Source: Mycolicibacterium goodii
GTDB lineage: Bacteria > Actinomycetota > Actinomycetes > Mycobacteriales > Mycobacteriaceae
Assembly: GCF_022370755.2 (NCBI RefSeq)
Contig: NZ_CP092364.2
Span: 5,704,001 to 5,768,000 of the forward strand
Reading direction: 5' to 3'
Length of the DNA: 64,000 nucleotides
Made by a program: the position numbers and the translations under genes. The notes beneath the pieces were generated by a model. The model did not search any database and was not told where the DNA came from. It saw only the letters and a program-made list of their open reading frames with translations. Below, one piece after another: positions 8,806 through 17,675 of this stretch. Each line of letters starts with the position of its first letter. Positions within the stretch are counted from its first letter, which is position 1.

Positions 8806-9945
8806 ATGTCGGTGGACCGCCTGTTACCTTCCGAAGAAGCCCGCGACCTGATCGCGCTGACCCGCGAGGTCGCCGACAAGGTGCTGGACCCGATCGTCGA
8901 CGAGCACGAACGCAACGAGACCTATCCGGAGGGTGTGTTCGCACAACTCGGTGCGGCAGGGCTGCTCAGCCTGCCGCAACCCGAGGAGTGGGGCGGCGGC
9001 GGGCAGCCCTACGAGGTGTACCTGCAGGTGCTCGAGGAGATCGCGGCGCGCTGGGCGGCGGTGGCCGTCGCGGTGAGCGTGCACAGCCTGTCGTCGCACC
9101 CGCTGTTGGTGTTCGGCACCGACGAGCAGAAGCAACGCTGGCTGCCCGGCATGCTCTCAGGCGACCAGATCGGCGCCTACAGCCTGTCCGAACCGCAGGC
9201 CGGGTCCGACGCCGCCGCGCTGCGCTGTGCGGCGAAACGTGATGGCGACAGCTTCGTGCTCAACGGCTCGAAGGCGTGGATCACCCACGGCGGCCGCGCC
9301 GACTTCTACACGCTGTTCGCGCGCACCGGCGACGGCTCCAAGGGAGTGTCCTGTTTCCTGGTGCCGGGGGACCTGCCTGGGCTCAGCTTCGGCAAACCCG
9401 AGGAGAAGATGGGTCTGCACGCGGTGCCCACCACGTCGGCGTTCTACGACAATGCCCGCATCGACGCCGACCGGCTCATCGGCGCAGAAGGTCAGGGGCT
9501 GTCGATCGCGTTCTCCGCGCTCGACTCCGGTCGCCTGGGCATCGCCGCGGTCGCCGTCGGCATCGCCCAGGCCGCCCTCGACGAGGCCGTGCGCTACGCC
9601 CACGAGCGCACGACGTTCGGCCGCAAGATCATCGACCACCAGGGCTTGGGTTTCCTGCTGGCCGACATGGCCGCCGCCGTCGTCAGCGCGCGGGCCACCT
9701 ACCTCGACGCCGCCCGGCGCCGCGACGCGGGCCTGCCGTATTCGACGCAGGCCAGCGTGGCCAAGCTCGTCGCCACCGATGCCGCGATGAAGGTCACCAC
9801 CGACGCCGTGCAGGTGCTCGGCGGCGTCGGCTACACCCGCGACTTCCGGGTCGAGCGCTACATGCGCGAAGCGAAGATCACGCAGATCTTCGAAGGCACC
9901 AACCAGATCCAGCGACTGGTCATCTCCCGCAGTCTGGGTACCTGA
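8806..9945 (+). CDS. acyl-CoA dehydrogenase (FadE type)
   Basis: A 379-residue flavoprotein of normal family length. The FAD/substrate motif GAYSLSEPQAGSDAAALRC is around residues 123-141, and the C-terminal motif QVLGGVGYTRDFRVERYMREAK with IFEGTNQIQR near 340-372 is diagnostic for short/medium-chain acyl-CoA dehydrogenases. The Glu of FEGTNQ is in the usual place for the catalytic base. It introduces the 2,3 double bond in acyl-CoA during beta-oxidation or amino-acid breakdown. It stands alone between the pntB repeat and the LCP gene, so its substrate class is not indicated by context. Confidence 0.9.
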   Translation: MSVDRLLPSEEARDLIALTREVADKVLDPIVDEHERNETYPEGVFAQLGAAGLLSLPQPEEWGGGGQPYEVYLQVLEEIAARWAAVAVAVSVHSLSSHPLLVFGTDEQKQRWLPGMLSGDQIGAYSLSEPQAGSDAAALRCAAKRDGDSFVLNGSKAWITHGGRADFYTLFARTGDGSKGVSCFLVPGDLPGLSFGKPEEKMGLHAVPTTSAFYDNARIDADRLIGAEGQGLSIAFSALDSGRLGIAAVAVGIAQAALDEAVRYAHERTTFGRKIIDHQGLGFLLADMAAAVVSARATYLDAARRRDAGLPYSTQASVAKLVATDAAMKVTTDAVQVLGGVGYTRDFRVERYMREAKITQIFEGTNQIQRLVISRSLGT

Positions 9946-9970
9946 CCAGTCACTTTCACGCCGTCGGCAG

Positions 9971-9976
9971 CATAAT
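9971..9976 (+). promoter_or_regulatory. candidate -10 box for a leaderless LCP message
   Basis: CATAAT lies five bases before GTG 9982, the spacing expected if transcription begins at the start codon itself. If instead translation starts at ATG 9988, GGCAGG at about 9977-9982 could serve as a Shine-Dalgarno. The two readings are alternatives that a 5'-end map would separate. Confidence 0.4.
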
Positions 9977-9981
9977 GGCAG

Positions 9982-11607
9982 GTGATCATGAACTCACCTG
10001 CCCATGCACTCACCACACCGAGGCACCGCGCCCCCCGACGACGCGCGGTGCGGGCTGCACGTAGAGCCCTTGTCGGACTGACCGCCGCGGTGGTTCTGGC
10101 CGGCACCGGTATGGGTTGGGTGACCTATCACGGCGCGCTCGACGGGATCACCACATCGAACGCGCTCGCCGGCGAGACCGGGTCGGTGGGGGATACCGAG
10201 AACATCCTCATCATGGGCCTCGACAGCCGGCTGGACCAGCATGGCAACCCGCTGCCAGAGGACGTCTACGAGGCGCTGCACGCCGGGGACGAGACCGTCG
10301 GCGGCTACAACGCCAACGTCCTGATCGTCGTGCACCTACCCGGCGACGGTGGGCCTGCGACGGCGTTCTCCATCCCGCGTGACGACTATGTCGACCTCGC
10401 AGGCTGTCCGTCGGGCATCTGTAAGGGGAAGGTCAAGCAGGCGTACGGATTCGCCTACCAGGCCGCGATGGAGGCCTCGGAGTCCGACGAGGAGCCCGCG
10501 ACGCGCGAGCAGAAGGCCCGCGAGGCGGGACGCAAGGCCGAGATCGCCACGGTGCGCAACCTGCTGGGGATCCCCATCGACCATTTCGTCGAGGTCACCC
10601 TCGGCGCGTTCTTCGAGATCGCCAAGGCCGTCGCCCCGATCACCGTATGCCTCAACGAGGACACGTCAGATCCCTACTCGGGGGCCGACTTCCGCAAGGG
10701 TGTACAGCAGATCGATGCCGCGCAGGCCATGGCGTTCGTGCGTCAACGCCGCGACGTCAACGACGAGAACTTCACCGATCTGGACCGCACGCGCCGACAG
10801 CAGGCCTTCCTGGCCGCACTGGTCTCGGCGCTGGGCCGAAGCGGCGCGCTGAGCAACCCGTCGAAGCTGCGCAACCTGCTCGACGTCACCAAGCAGAACG
10901 TGGCGCTGGACTCCGGATTCGACCTCGCGAGCTTCGCGCGGCGCGCATCGGCGCTCACCGAGTCTCCGCCGACCCTCTACACGCTGCCGATCAAGGAATT
11001 CGGCCAGAACGCACACGGTGAGGACATCAACATCATCGACGTGCCCACGATCCGCAAGATCGTGCACGACCTGGTCAGCCACGACAGCACCGGCACCGCC
11101 ACGACGAGCTCACCGGCGGACAGACCCGAACTCAACGGCCACGGCGCCACACTTGACGTCATCAACGGGTCGACCTACACCGGGCTGGCCGCCAAACTCC
11201 AAACCATCTTCGCTGCAGACAACTTCGCCGAAGGGCAGATCGGTGACGCCGAGGCGCTTGAGTCCACCACCACCATCGATTTCGGTCCGGGCGCCGAGGT
11301 CGCCGCACAGTCCCTGGCGACCGAACTCGGCATCAACGCAACGCCTTCGGACTGGGTGCTGGCCGATACCGTGCGGTTGACCATCGGCACCGACTTTCCC
11401 GGCACGGACTACCTCGGTGCCGACATGTACACGAGCACCACCTCGGGCACCGACGAGACGAGCGAATCCGGCGGGACCTCGCAGACCACGGAATCTGCCG
11501 AATCCACGCCGATCACCACGGTGGCCGCGACCGCAACCGGCACCTACACTCCCGCGCCCACCGACTTGAGCCAGATGACCGCATCGGGCGTGCCCTGCGT
11601 GAAATAG
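9982..11607 (+). CDS. LytR-CpsA-Psr (LCP) family cell-wall ligase with LytR_C domain
   Basis: A 541-residue membrane-anchored protein. A basic N-terminus (RHRAPRRRAVRAARRAL) precedes one signal-anchor near residues 30-50. The extracellular LCP domain follows: NILIMGLDSRLD, AFSIPRDDYVD and the Arg-rich AMAFVRQRRDVNDENFTDLDRTRRQQ. LytR_C is seen from about residue 390 (ATLDVINGSTYTGLA). The tail is Ser/Thr-rich and ends VPCVK. LCP enzymes transfer polymers (in mycobacteria arabinogalactan) from a lipid carrier to peptidoglycan. GTG 9982 may be leaderless; ATG 9988 is the alternative. Confidence 0.9.
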   Translation: MIMNSPAHALTTPRHRAPRRRAVRAARRALVGLTAAVVLAGTGMGWVTYHGALDGITTSNALAGETGSVGDTENILIMGLDSRLDQHGNPLPEDVYEALHAGDETVGGYNANVLIVVHLPGDGGPATAFSIPRDDYVDLAGCPSGICKGKVKQAYGFAYQAAMEASESDEEPATREQKAREAGRKAEIATVRNLLGIPIDHFVEVTLGAFFEIAKAVAPITVCLNEDTSDPYSGADFRKGVQQIDAAQAMAFVRQRRDVNDENFTDLDRTRRQQAFLAALVSALGRSGALSNPSKLRNLLDVTKQNVALDSGFDLASFARRASALTESPPTLYTLPIKEFGQNAHGEDINIIDVPTIRKIVHDLVSHDSTGTATTSSPADRPELNGHGATLDVINGSTYTGLAAKLQTIFAADNFAEGQIGDAEALESTTTIDFGPGAEVAAQSLATELGINATPSDWVLADTVRLTIGTDFPGTDYLGADMYTSTTSGTDETSESGGTSQTTESAESTPITTVAATATGTYTPAPTDLSQMTASGVPCVK

Positions 11608-11617
11608 GCACCGTCGG

Positions 11618-12784
11618 TTACAGAATCACCGTCACCTGGCTGCCGAATCCCGGTTCGGAGCTGATGGTCATGGTGCCGCCCATGGCCTCGATACGCACCT
11701 GCAGCGACGCGAGCCCGATGTGCCCCTCGGAGACCGCGTCCGCGACGATGTCCGGGTCGAACCCCACTCCGTCGTCGGCGACGCTCAACAGGGTGCGGGA
11801 ACCCTGCCTGCGTAACCGCACCGTCACGGTCGCGGCATCGGCGTGTTTGTGCACGTTGGCCAGCAGTTCGCGGGCCGCGCGGTACAGCAGCGCCTGTGAC
11901 TCGGGGTGTCCGACGTCGTCGAGGTCGGCGCGGATCGCCAGATCCCCGCGGACCTCGTACTGACGCAACAGTTCCCGGATCGCGGGCGTGAGACCCAGCT
12001 GCGCCAGCACCTGCGGGTGCAGCGCCGTCACGGTCGATCGCAGCCCCGACGCGGTCTCCTGCAGTGCGGCGTGCACGATGTCCAGGGCCGGGTCGGGGTT
12101 GCGTTCTCGCAGTTCGTCCAGTTCCAGTCGGGCCGCCAGCAGCGTCTGGAGCGGGCCGTCGTGCAGCGCCTCGGCGAGTTCGGCGTCGCGCAGGTCGTCG
12201 GCACGCGTGGATTCCATCACCAGCCGGCGCCGGACATCGAGCAGTGCCCGCACGCGTGCCGAACGCCGAACCAGGACAAGCGACAACGCCGTGGTGGCCA
12301 CCGCGAGCCACAGCAGGAAACCCACCTGCATGTAGACGACGTTGGGCAGTCCGACGGTATCGTCGCGTTTCGAGTAGAAGATCCACGCACCGAGGTACCC
12401 CGTGGCGGTGGCGGTGCCGAGCACGGCCGTGAGCAACGGACGGTCCTGGAACGCAACGGATATCGGCAGCAGGAAGAACACCGGAAGCAGGGCCGCGGTC
12501 GCCCCTCCGGACACCCCACACAACGCCAGCAGCACCAGCCCGTCGACCGCGGTCGACGCCCACTCGGCCCAACGCGGCATCGGACCGCGCATCACGACCA
12601 CCAGCCAAAGCACCGCCGCGGCGGCGTACAGACCGAGGATCACCGCATACAGCAGCGGAAGCCAGTGGTCGACCTCCCACACCATGACCAACACGAAGAT
12701 CAGCCCGATCAGCGGCAGTCGCAGTATCGCCGAGACCCGGACAGGTTGTGAGGCAAAGAATTCGACGATCCGGCCCGATACCAT
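11618..12784 (-). CDS. two-component sensor histidine kinase (NarL/HisKA_3 type)
   Basis: A 388-residue membrane kinase. The N-terminal half has about six hydrophobic helices (residues 20-172) with little extracytoplasmic loop, suggesting sensing within the membrane. The dimerisation motif is LAEALHDGPLQTLL with phospho-acceptor His208, followed by the HATPase_c domain: YRAARELLANVHKHADA (N box) and VADDGVGFDPD (G1 box) near the C-terminus. It starts six bases after the stop of its response regulator, so the pair is one operon. The signal is not indicated by the sequence. Confidence 0.9.
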   Translation of the reverse strand: MVSGRIVEFFASQPVRVSAILRLPLIGLIFVLVMVWEVDHWLPLLYAVILGLYAAAAVLWLVVVMRGPMPRWAEWASTAVDGLVLLALCGVSGGATAALLPVFFLLPISVAFQDRPLLTAVLGTATATGYLGAWIFYSKRDDTVGLPNVVYMQVGFLLWLAVATTALSLVLVRRSARVRALLDVRRRLVMESTRADDLRDAELAEALHDGPLQTLLAARLELDELRERNPDPALDIVHAALQETASGLRSTVTALHPQVLAQLGLTPAIRELLRQYEVRGDLAIRADLDDVGHPESQALLYRAARELLANVHKHADAATVTVRLRRQGSRTLLSVADDGVGFDPDIVADAVSEGHIGLASLQVRIEAMGGTMTISSEPGFGSQVTVIL

Positions 12785-12790
12785 GTCAGC

Positions 12791-13429
12791 TCAGTCCAGC
12801 AGCCGCCGTCGCATCGCCTCGGCGACCGCGGCCGCACGGTCACTCACGCCGAGCTTCTCGTAGAGCCGCTGCACGTGGGTCTTCACCGTCGACGGGGCCA
12901 GATACAGCTGCTTGGCCATCGCGGGAATGCTGTGGCCCTGCGCGATGAGAACGAGTACCTCGCGCTCGCGCGGGCTCAGCGCCGGAGCGTCCGGCTCGTT
13001 GCGGCGGCGGATCTCGCCCGCGAGCCCGGCCGCCAGGTGGGGCGCGATGACATCGCGCCCCTTGGCGCACGACAGCACCGCGCTGACCAGTTCGCCGCGG
13101 GTGGACTCCTTGGACAGGAATCCGGCGGCGCCCTGCTGAAGCGCCGTGTAGACGATCGCGGACTCGTCGTGCGCAGATACCAGCAGGACACGGGTGGGCA
13201 GTTCGTCGCGGACGACGGCGGCGGCCACCTGGGCTCCGTCGAGTTGCGGCATGCGGTAGTCCAGCAGCGCGACGGCGGGCCGGTGAACCTTGATGAGTTC
13301 GAGGGCGTCGGCGCCGTTGTCGGCCTCGGCCACCACGTCGATGTCGCCGCTGGAGGTCAAGGCCCGCACCACGCCCTCGCGGAACATCGGATGGTCATCG
13401 CCCACGACCACCCGCACCTTGTCCGACAT
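12791..13429 (-). CDS. two-component response regulator, NarL/FixJ (LuxR) family
   Basis: A 212-residue regulator. The receiver domain has acidic Asp11/Asp12, the phospho-acceptor Asp57 in ALLDYRMPQLDG, and the conserved Lys in FLSKEST. The LuxR-type helix-turn-helix is LSPREREVLVLIAQG ... STVKTHVQRLYEKLGV. ATG 13429 is chosen because the conserved receiver start follows directly; the frame is open further upstream but that overlaps the divergent LysR gene. It precedes its kinase in the same operon and shares a 58-bp divergent promoter region with the LysR regulator. Confidence 0.92.
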   Translation of the reverse strand: MSDKVRVVVGDDHPMFREGVVRALTSSGDIDVVAEADNGADALELIKVHRPAVALLDYRMPQLDGAQVAAAVVRDELPTRVLLVSAHDESAIVYTALQQGAAGFLSKESTRGELVSAVLSCAKGRDVIAPHLAAGLAGEIRRRNEPDAPALSPREREVLVLIAQGHSIPAMAKQLYLAPSTVKTHVQRLYEKLGVSDRAAAVAEAMRRRLLD

Positions 13430-13487
13430 GCGGCTCAGCATCCCACAGCAACGCCGTGCCGATGCCCGGTTTCGGTAGCGTCTCGGT

Positions 13488-14369
13488 ATGCACCTGGACG
13501 AGCTGAGCTGGTTCGTCGTGCTCGCCGAGACCCAGCATGTCACCGATGCGGCGGCCGAACTCGGTATCAGCCAGCCGACGCTGTCGCGTGCGCTGGCCCG
13601 GCTCGAGGATGAACTGGGCGTCCCGCTGTTCGACCGGATCAACCGCAGGCTGCAACTCAATGCGTATGGCGAGATCCTGCTGGAGCACGCACGCCGCACG
13701 ATCACCGAAATGCGTTCGGCTGCCGAGCGGATCGCGGCGATGCGTGACCCGGACACCGGCCTGGTGCGGCTGGCGTTCCTGCATTCGCAGGCCGGCTCGT
13801 TCGTTCCCGACCTGCTGCGGCGGTTCCGTGCGCAGGCCCCGCGTGTGCAGTTCAGCCTGGTTCAGGGCGCCGCGCACGAACTCGTCGAGCGGCTCGCCGG
13901 CGGGCAGGCCGATCTCGCGATCACATCGCCGCGGCCCGAGGGGTTCCGGTGGCGCGGGCTGTACGTGGAGCGGCTGTGTCTGGCGGTCCCGCGTGAACAC
14001 CGGTTGGCCTCGCGGTCCCGGATCCGATTGGCCGACGCGGGCGCCGAACCGTTCGTCGCGCTGGCGCCCGGCTTCGGGTTGCGGCAACTGACCGACGAGC
14101 TGTGCGCGGAGGCCGGCATCGAACCGCGCGTGGTGTTCGAGGCGATGGAGATCCCGACGATGGAGGGTCTGGTCGCGGCCGGTTTCGGCGTGGCCGTGGT
14201 GCCGGTGCCGCGCCCGGGACGCGCCGAACCCGGTGCGGCGTACGTTCCGCTGGCACAACCATCGGCCAAGCGGCAGTTGGGGCTCGCGTGGGCGGCCGAC
14301 CGGCCGCTGCCGCCCGCCGCGGAACGCTTCGCGCAATTTGTAATACGCATTACGCATGAAGCTGAGTGA
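13488..14369 (+). CDS. LysR-family transcriptional regulator
   Basis: A 293-residue LysR regulator. The winged helix-turn-helix occupies residues 1-60 (MHLDELSWFVVLAETQH; ISQPTLSRALARLEDELG), followed by the linker helix and a periplasmic-binding-like effector domain from about residue 90. The adjacent downstream MFS exporter on the same strand is its likely target, although LysR genes usually lie divergent from targets. The divergent neighbour here is the two-component system, so autoregulation from the 58-bp gap is also possible. Confidence 0.9.
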   Translation: MHLDELSWFVVLAETQHVTDAAAELGISQPTLSRALARLEDELGVPLFDRINRRLQLNAYGEILLEHARRTITEMRSAAERIAAMRDPDTGLVRLAFLHSQAGSFVPDLLRRFRAQAPRVQFSLVQGAAHELVERLAGGQADLAITSPRPEGFRWRGLYVERLCLAVPREHRLASRSRIRLADAGAEPFVALAPGFGLRQLTDELCAEAGIEPRVVFEAMEIPTMEGLVAAGFGVAVVPVPRPGRAEPGAAYVPLAQPSAKRQLGLAWAADRPLPPAAERFAQFVIRITHEAE

Positions 14370-14377
14370 TTTCATGC
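14354..14377. promoter_or_regulatory. inverted repeat over the LysR stop codon
   Basis: GCATGAA (14354-14360) and TTCATGC (14371-14377) form a perfect 7-bp inverted repeat with a 10-base spacer that spans the LysR stop codon and ends two bases before the candidate -35 of the MFS gene. It could be a regulator site for the exporter or a small hairpin; the sequence does not decide. Confidence 0.35.
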
Positions 14378-14378
14378 A

Positions 14379-14408
14379 TTGGACACATCGCCTGTGACTG
14401 CTTAACGT
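14379..14408 (+). promoter_or_regulatory. candidate promoter of the MFS gene (leaderless)
   Basis: TTGGAC at 14379-14384 and TAACGT at 14403-14408 (matching the mycobacterial TANNNT -10) are 18 bases apart, and the -10 ends seven bases before GTG 14416. This spacing fits transcription starting at the GTG, that is, a leaderless message, and explains the lack of a Shine-Dalgarno. Confidence 0.5.
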
Positions 14409-14415
14409 CGGCTGG

Positions 14416-15612
14416 GTGACTGCCCAACCCGCACCCGTCGTCTGGCAAGGGCATACACGTGGCTCCAGCGACTACCGCCGCCTGCTGGCCGCGCTCTTCT
14501 GCGCCGGGGTGGCGACGTTCGCACAGTTGTACTCGCCGCAGGCGGTCCTGCCGCTGATCGCGACCGACCTCGGCACCGGGGCCGCCCACGCCGCCCTTGC
14601 GATCTCCGCCGCCACCATCGGCCTCGCGGTCGGCGTGATCCCATGGGCCGCGCTCGCCGACCGTGTCGGCCGCGTCCAGGTGATCACCGTCTCGGTCGTC
14701 ATCGCGACGGTGCTCGGTCTGCTCGTGCCGTTCGCGCCCACCTACGAGCTGCTGCTGTGCGGCCGGTTCGCCGAAGGCCTCGTGCTGGCCGGCGTCCCCG
14801 CCGTGGCCGTGGCGTACCTGACCGAGGAGATCAACGCCGGACACGCCGCACGGGCCGCGGGCACGTACGTCGCGGGCACCACGATCGGTGGGCTCGCCGG
14901 CAGGCTCGTGACCGGCCCGGTCGCCGAGTTCGCCGGGTGGCGCGTCGGCGTGCTGACGGTCGCGCTGCTGTGCGGCATGGCGGCGCTGGCGTTCGTCAAG
15001 CTCGCCCCGGCCGCGCAGGGGTTCACCCCGGCGCGCAGCCACCGGGATCTCGGCCGTCGGCTCATGACCAACCTGCGCTCACCGCGGCAACTTGCGCTGT
15101 TCACCCAGGGGTTCCTCCTGATGGGCGGGTTCGTCGCGGTGTACAACTTCCTGGGCTTCCGACTCTCGGCCGCCCCGTTCGGGCTTCCGCAGACCGCGGT
15201 GAGCCTCGTGTTCCTGGCTTACCTGGCCGGCACCTGGGCCTCGGCGCGGGCCGGGGCCGAGGCCACAAGCTTCGGCCGTAAACCCGTGCTGCTGGCGTCC
15301 ATCGCGACGATGATCGCCGGGGTCGCCATCACGCTGAGCGGCAACGTGGTCGTGGTGCTGGTGGGCCTGGTGGTCGCCACCGCGGGATTCTTCGGTGCGC
15401 ACGCCATCGCGTCGGGCTGGGTCGGCAGTGGGGCCGGGGATTCCAAGGCGCAGGCGTCGGCGCTGTACAACCTGTTCTATTACGGCGGTTCCAGCGCCGT
15501 GGGATGGGCCGGTGGCCTGGCGTTCGACGCCGCGGGCTGGCCCGCCGTCGCCGGAACCGTCATGGGCCTGGCCGCGCTGGCCGGTCTGATCGCGTTTGCC
15601 TTGGCGCGGTAG
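14416..15612 (+). CDS. MFS transporter (drug/sugar efflux type)
   Basis: A 398-residue major facilitator with twelve predicted helices. Loop 2-3 carries the MFS signature in ALADRVGRVQVI (DRxGR) and a second copy after helix 8 (ATSFGRKPVLLAS). Length and pattern match the YnfM/Bcr-type exporters. The GTG start at 14416 begins MTAQPAP and is preceded by a good leaderless promoter. It sits 46 bases after the LysR gene, which is likely to regulate it. Confidence 0.88.
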   Translation: MTAQPAPVVWQGHTRGSSDYRRLLAALFCAGVATFAQLYSPQAVLPLIATDLGTGAAHAALAISAATIGLAVGVIPWAALADRVGRVQVITVSVVIATVLGLLVPFAPTYELLLCGRFAEGLVLAGVPAVAVAYLTEEINAGHAARAAGTYVAGTTIGGLAGRLVTGPVAEFAGWRVGVLTVALLCGMAALAFVKLAPAAQGFTPARSHRDLGRRLMTNLRSPRQLALFTQGFLLMGGFVAVYNFLGFRLSAAPFGLPQTAVSLVFLAYLAGTWASARAGAEATSFGRKPVLLASIATMIAGVAITLSGNVVVVLVGLVVATAGFFGAHAIASGWVGSGAGDSKAQASALYNLFYYGGSSAVGWAGGLAFDAAGWPAVAGTVMGLAALAGLIAFALAR

Positions 15613-15645
15613 GTCCGTTCTGACGCGTGTCATATCGTGACGGGC

Positions 15646-16872
15646 ATGGACTTCGCGATGTCTGCCAAGGCGGCTGACTACCACAAGCGGCTCACCGACT
15701 TCATGGTCGAATTCGTGTTTCCCGCCGAGGCGGACTACCACGCCTACCGCGAGGAGAAGGGCCCCAAGGACCACACCGTCCCGCCCATCGTCGAGGAACT
15801 GAAGGTCAAGGCCAGGGACCGGGGCCTGTGGAACCTGTTCTTGCCGTCGGTGTCGGGCCTGACCAACCTGGAGTACGCACCGCTGGCTGAGATCAGCGGC
15901 TGGAGCATGGAGATCGCTCCCGAGGCGCTCAACTGCCAGGCCCCGGACACCGGCAACATGGAGACGCTGCACCTGTTCGCCAGCGAGGCACAGCGCAAGC
16001 AGTGGCTGGAACCTCTGCTGGCCGGTGAGATCCGCAGTGCCTTCGCGATGACCGAGCCGGCCGTGGCGTCCAGCGATGCCCGCAACATCGAGACCACGAT
16101 GCTGCGCGACGGCGACCACTACGTCATCAACGGCCGCAAGTGGTGGATCACCGGCGCGGCCGATCCGCGCTGCAAGATCCTGATCGTCATGGGCCGCACA
16201 AATCCGGACGCCGCGAGCCATCAGCAGCAATCGATGATCCTGGTGCCGGTCGACACCCCTGGTGTCGACATCCAGCGGTCCCTGCCGGTGTTCGGGTGGC
16301 AGGACCAGCACGGTCACTGCGAGATCGTGTTCGACAACGTGCGGGTGCCCGTCGAGAACCTCCTCGACGTCGAGGGCAGCGGGTTCGCGATCGCGCAGGC
16401 ACGCCTGGGGCCCGGCCGCATCCACCACTGCATGCGGGCCCTCGGTGCGGCCGAGCGCGCGCTGGCGCTCATGGTCGACCGCGTGCAGAAGCGCGTGGCG
16501 TTCGGCAAGCCGCTGGCGGAGCAGGGTGTGGTGCGTGAGGCGATCGCCAAGTCCCGCAACGAGATCGACCAGGCCCGGCTGCTGTGCGAGAAGGCCGCCT
16601 GGACCATCGACGCCGAGGGCAACAAGGCCGCACACGTCCTGGTCAGCCAGATCAAATCGGTGGCCCCGCAAATCGCGTGCAACGTGATCGACCGCGCGAT
16701 CCAGGTGCACGGGGCTGCAGGCGTGAGCGACGACTTCCCGCTCGCGCGGCTGTACGCGTGGCACCGCGCGATGCGCCTGTTCGACGGGCCCGACGAGGTC
16801 CACATGCGCACGATCGCCCGCTCCGAGCTGGGCCGCGAAAAGTCCCCGCTGGCACTCGCGGTCACGAAATGA
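15646..16872 (+). CDS. fadE2: acyl-CoA dehydrogenase, FadE2-like
   Basis: A 408-residue acyl-CoA dehydrogenase. It has the FAD motif FAMTEPAVASSDARNIETT, a WWITGAADP loop, and the C-terminal RAIQVHGAAGVSDDFPLA and YAWHRAMRLFDGPDEVH, which groups it with the longer ACAD10/11-like enzymes. M. tuberculosis FadE2 (Rv0154c) lies beside ptbB (Rv0153c) and pntA, exactly the context here, so orthology is likely. ATG 15646 is preferred to GTG 15637. The stop overlaps the phosphatase start by ATGA. Confidence 0.88.
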   Translation: MDFAMSAKAADYHKRLTDFMVEFVFPAEADYHAYREEKGPKDHTVPPIVEELKVKARDRGLWNLFLPSVSGLTNLEYAPLAEISGWSMEIAPEALNCQAPDTGNMETLHLFASEAQRKQWLEPLLAGEIRSAFAMTEPAVASSDARNIETTMLRDGDHYVINGRKWWITGAADPRCKILIVMGRTNPDAASHQQQSMILVPVDTPGVDIQRSLPVFGWQDQHGHCEIVFDNVRVPVENLLDVEGSGFAIAQARLGPGRIHHCMRALGAAERALALMVDRVQKRVAFGKPLAEQGVVREAIAKSRNEIDQARLLCEKAAWTIDAEGNKAAHVLVSQIKSVAPQIACNVIDRAIQVHGAAGVSDDFPLARLYAWHRAMRLFDGPDEVHMRTIARSELGREKSPLALAVTK

Positions 16873-17675
16873 CCGCGCCCGACGGCACGTCGCTCGAGCT
16901 GGGCGGGGCGTGGAACTTCCGCGATGTCGCGCAGGAGACCGGCATCCGCCCCGGCGTGCTGTACCGCTCCAGTGAGCTGAGCAAGCTCTCCGACGACGGC
17001 CGGGCCGTGTTCAAACGGCTCGGCATCACCGACGTCGCCGATCTGCGGTCTCACCAGGAGGTGCAGCGACGCGGTCCGGGTCAGGTGCCCGACGGCGTCA
17101 TGGTGCATCTGCTGCCGTTCCACCCCGACGACGCGTCGGGCCAGGACGCCCCGCACGAGAGCACCTTTCAGCGGGTGATGTCCGAATCCCCCCACGACGA
17201 GGACGTCACGGAATCGGCCCGGCGGTACATGACCGAGGTGTACGAGGAGTTCCCGACGCTGCCGGGCGCGCACACCGCGGTGCGCCAGGTGATCTCGCTG
17301 CTGGCCGCGGGCAAACCGGTGATCGCCCATTGCTTCGCCGGTAAGGACCGCACCGGGTTCACCGTCGCGACGGTGCTCGACGCCGTCGGGGTGGACCGCG
17401 ACGACATCTTCGCCGACTTCTTGCGCAGCAACGAGGCGATCCCGTCGCTGCGTACCCGGATCATGGATTCGGTGCGGGCGCGCTCGGGTGACGAGCCCGA
17501 GATCATCACGTTCGCCGAGGCACGGTTGACCGACGAGGTGCTCGGGGTGCGCGAGGAGTACCTGGCTGCCGCGTGGAAGCGGCTCGAAGAGGCCTACGGT
17601 TCGCTGTCGGGATTCATGGCGGCGGCCGGGGTTTCCCCGGACCAGCTCAGCGCGCTGCGTGGTGCGTTGCGCTGA
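16869..17675 (+). CDS. ptpB: PtpB-like tyrosine/lipid phosphatase
   Basis: A 268-residue dual-specificity-type phosphatase. The active-site loop is HCFAGKDRTGF with nucleophile Cys155 and Arg161; the Lys-Asp within the loop (CxxGKDR) is the hallmark of MptpB, which acts on phosphotyrosine and phosphoinositides. The N-terminal part begins with the family sequence GGAWNFRDV and YRSSELSKL. ATG 16869 overlaps the FadE2-like stop. In pathogens PtpB is exported and modifies host signalling; in a saprophyte its role is unknown. No signal peptide is present. Confidence 0.9.
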   Translation: MTAPDGTSLELGGAWNFRDVAQETGIRPGVLYRSSELSKLSDDGRAVFKRLGITDVADLRSHQEVQRRGPGQVPDGVMVHLLPFHPDDASGQDAPHESTFQRVMSESPHDEDVTESARRYMTEVYEEFPTLPGAHTAVRQVISLLAAGKPVIAHCFAGKDRTGFTVATVLDAVGVDRDDIFADFLRSNEAIPSLRTRIMDSVRARSGDEPEIITFAEARLTDEVLGVREEYLAAAWKRLEEAYGSLSGFMAAAGVSPDQLSALRGALR

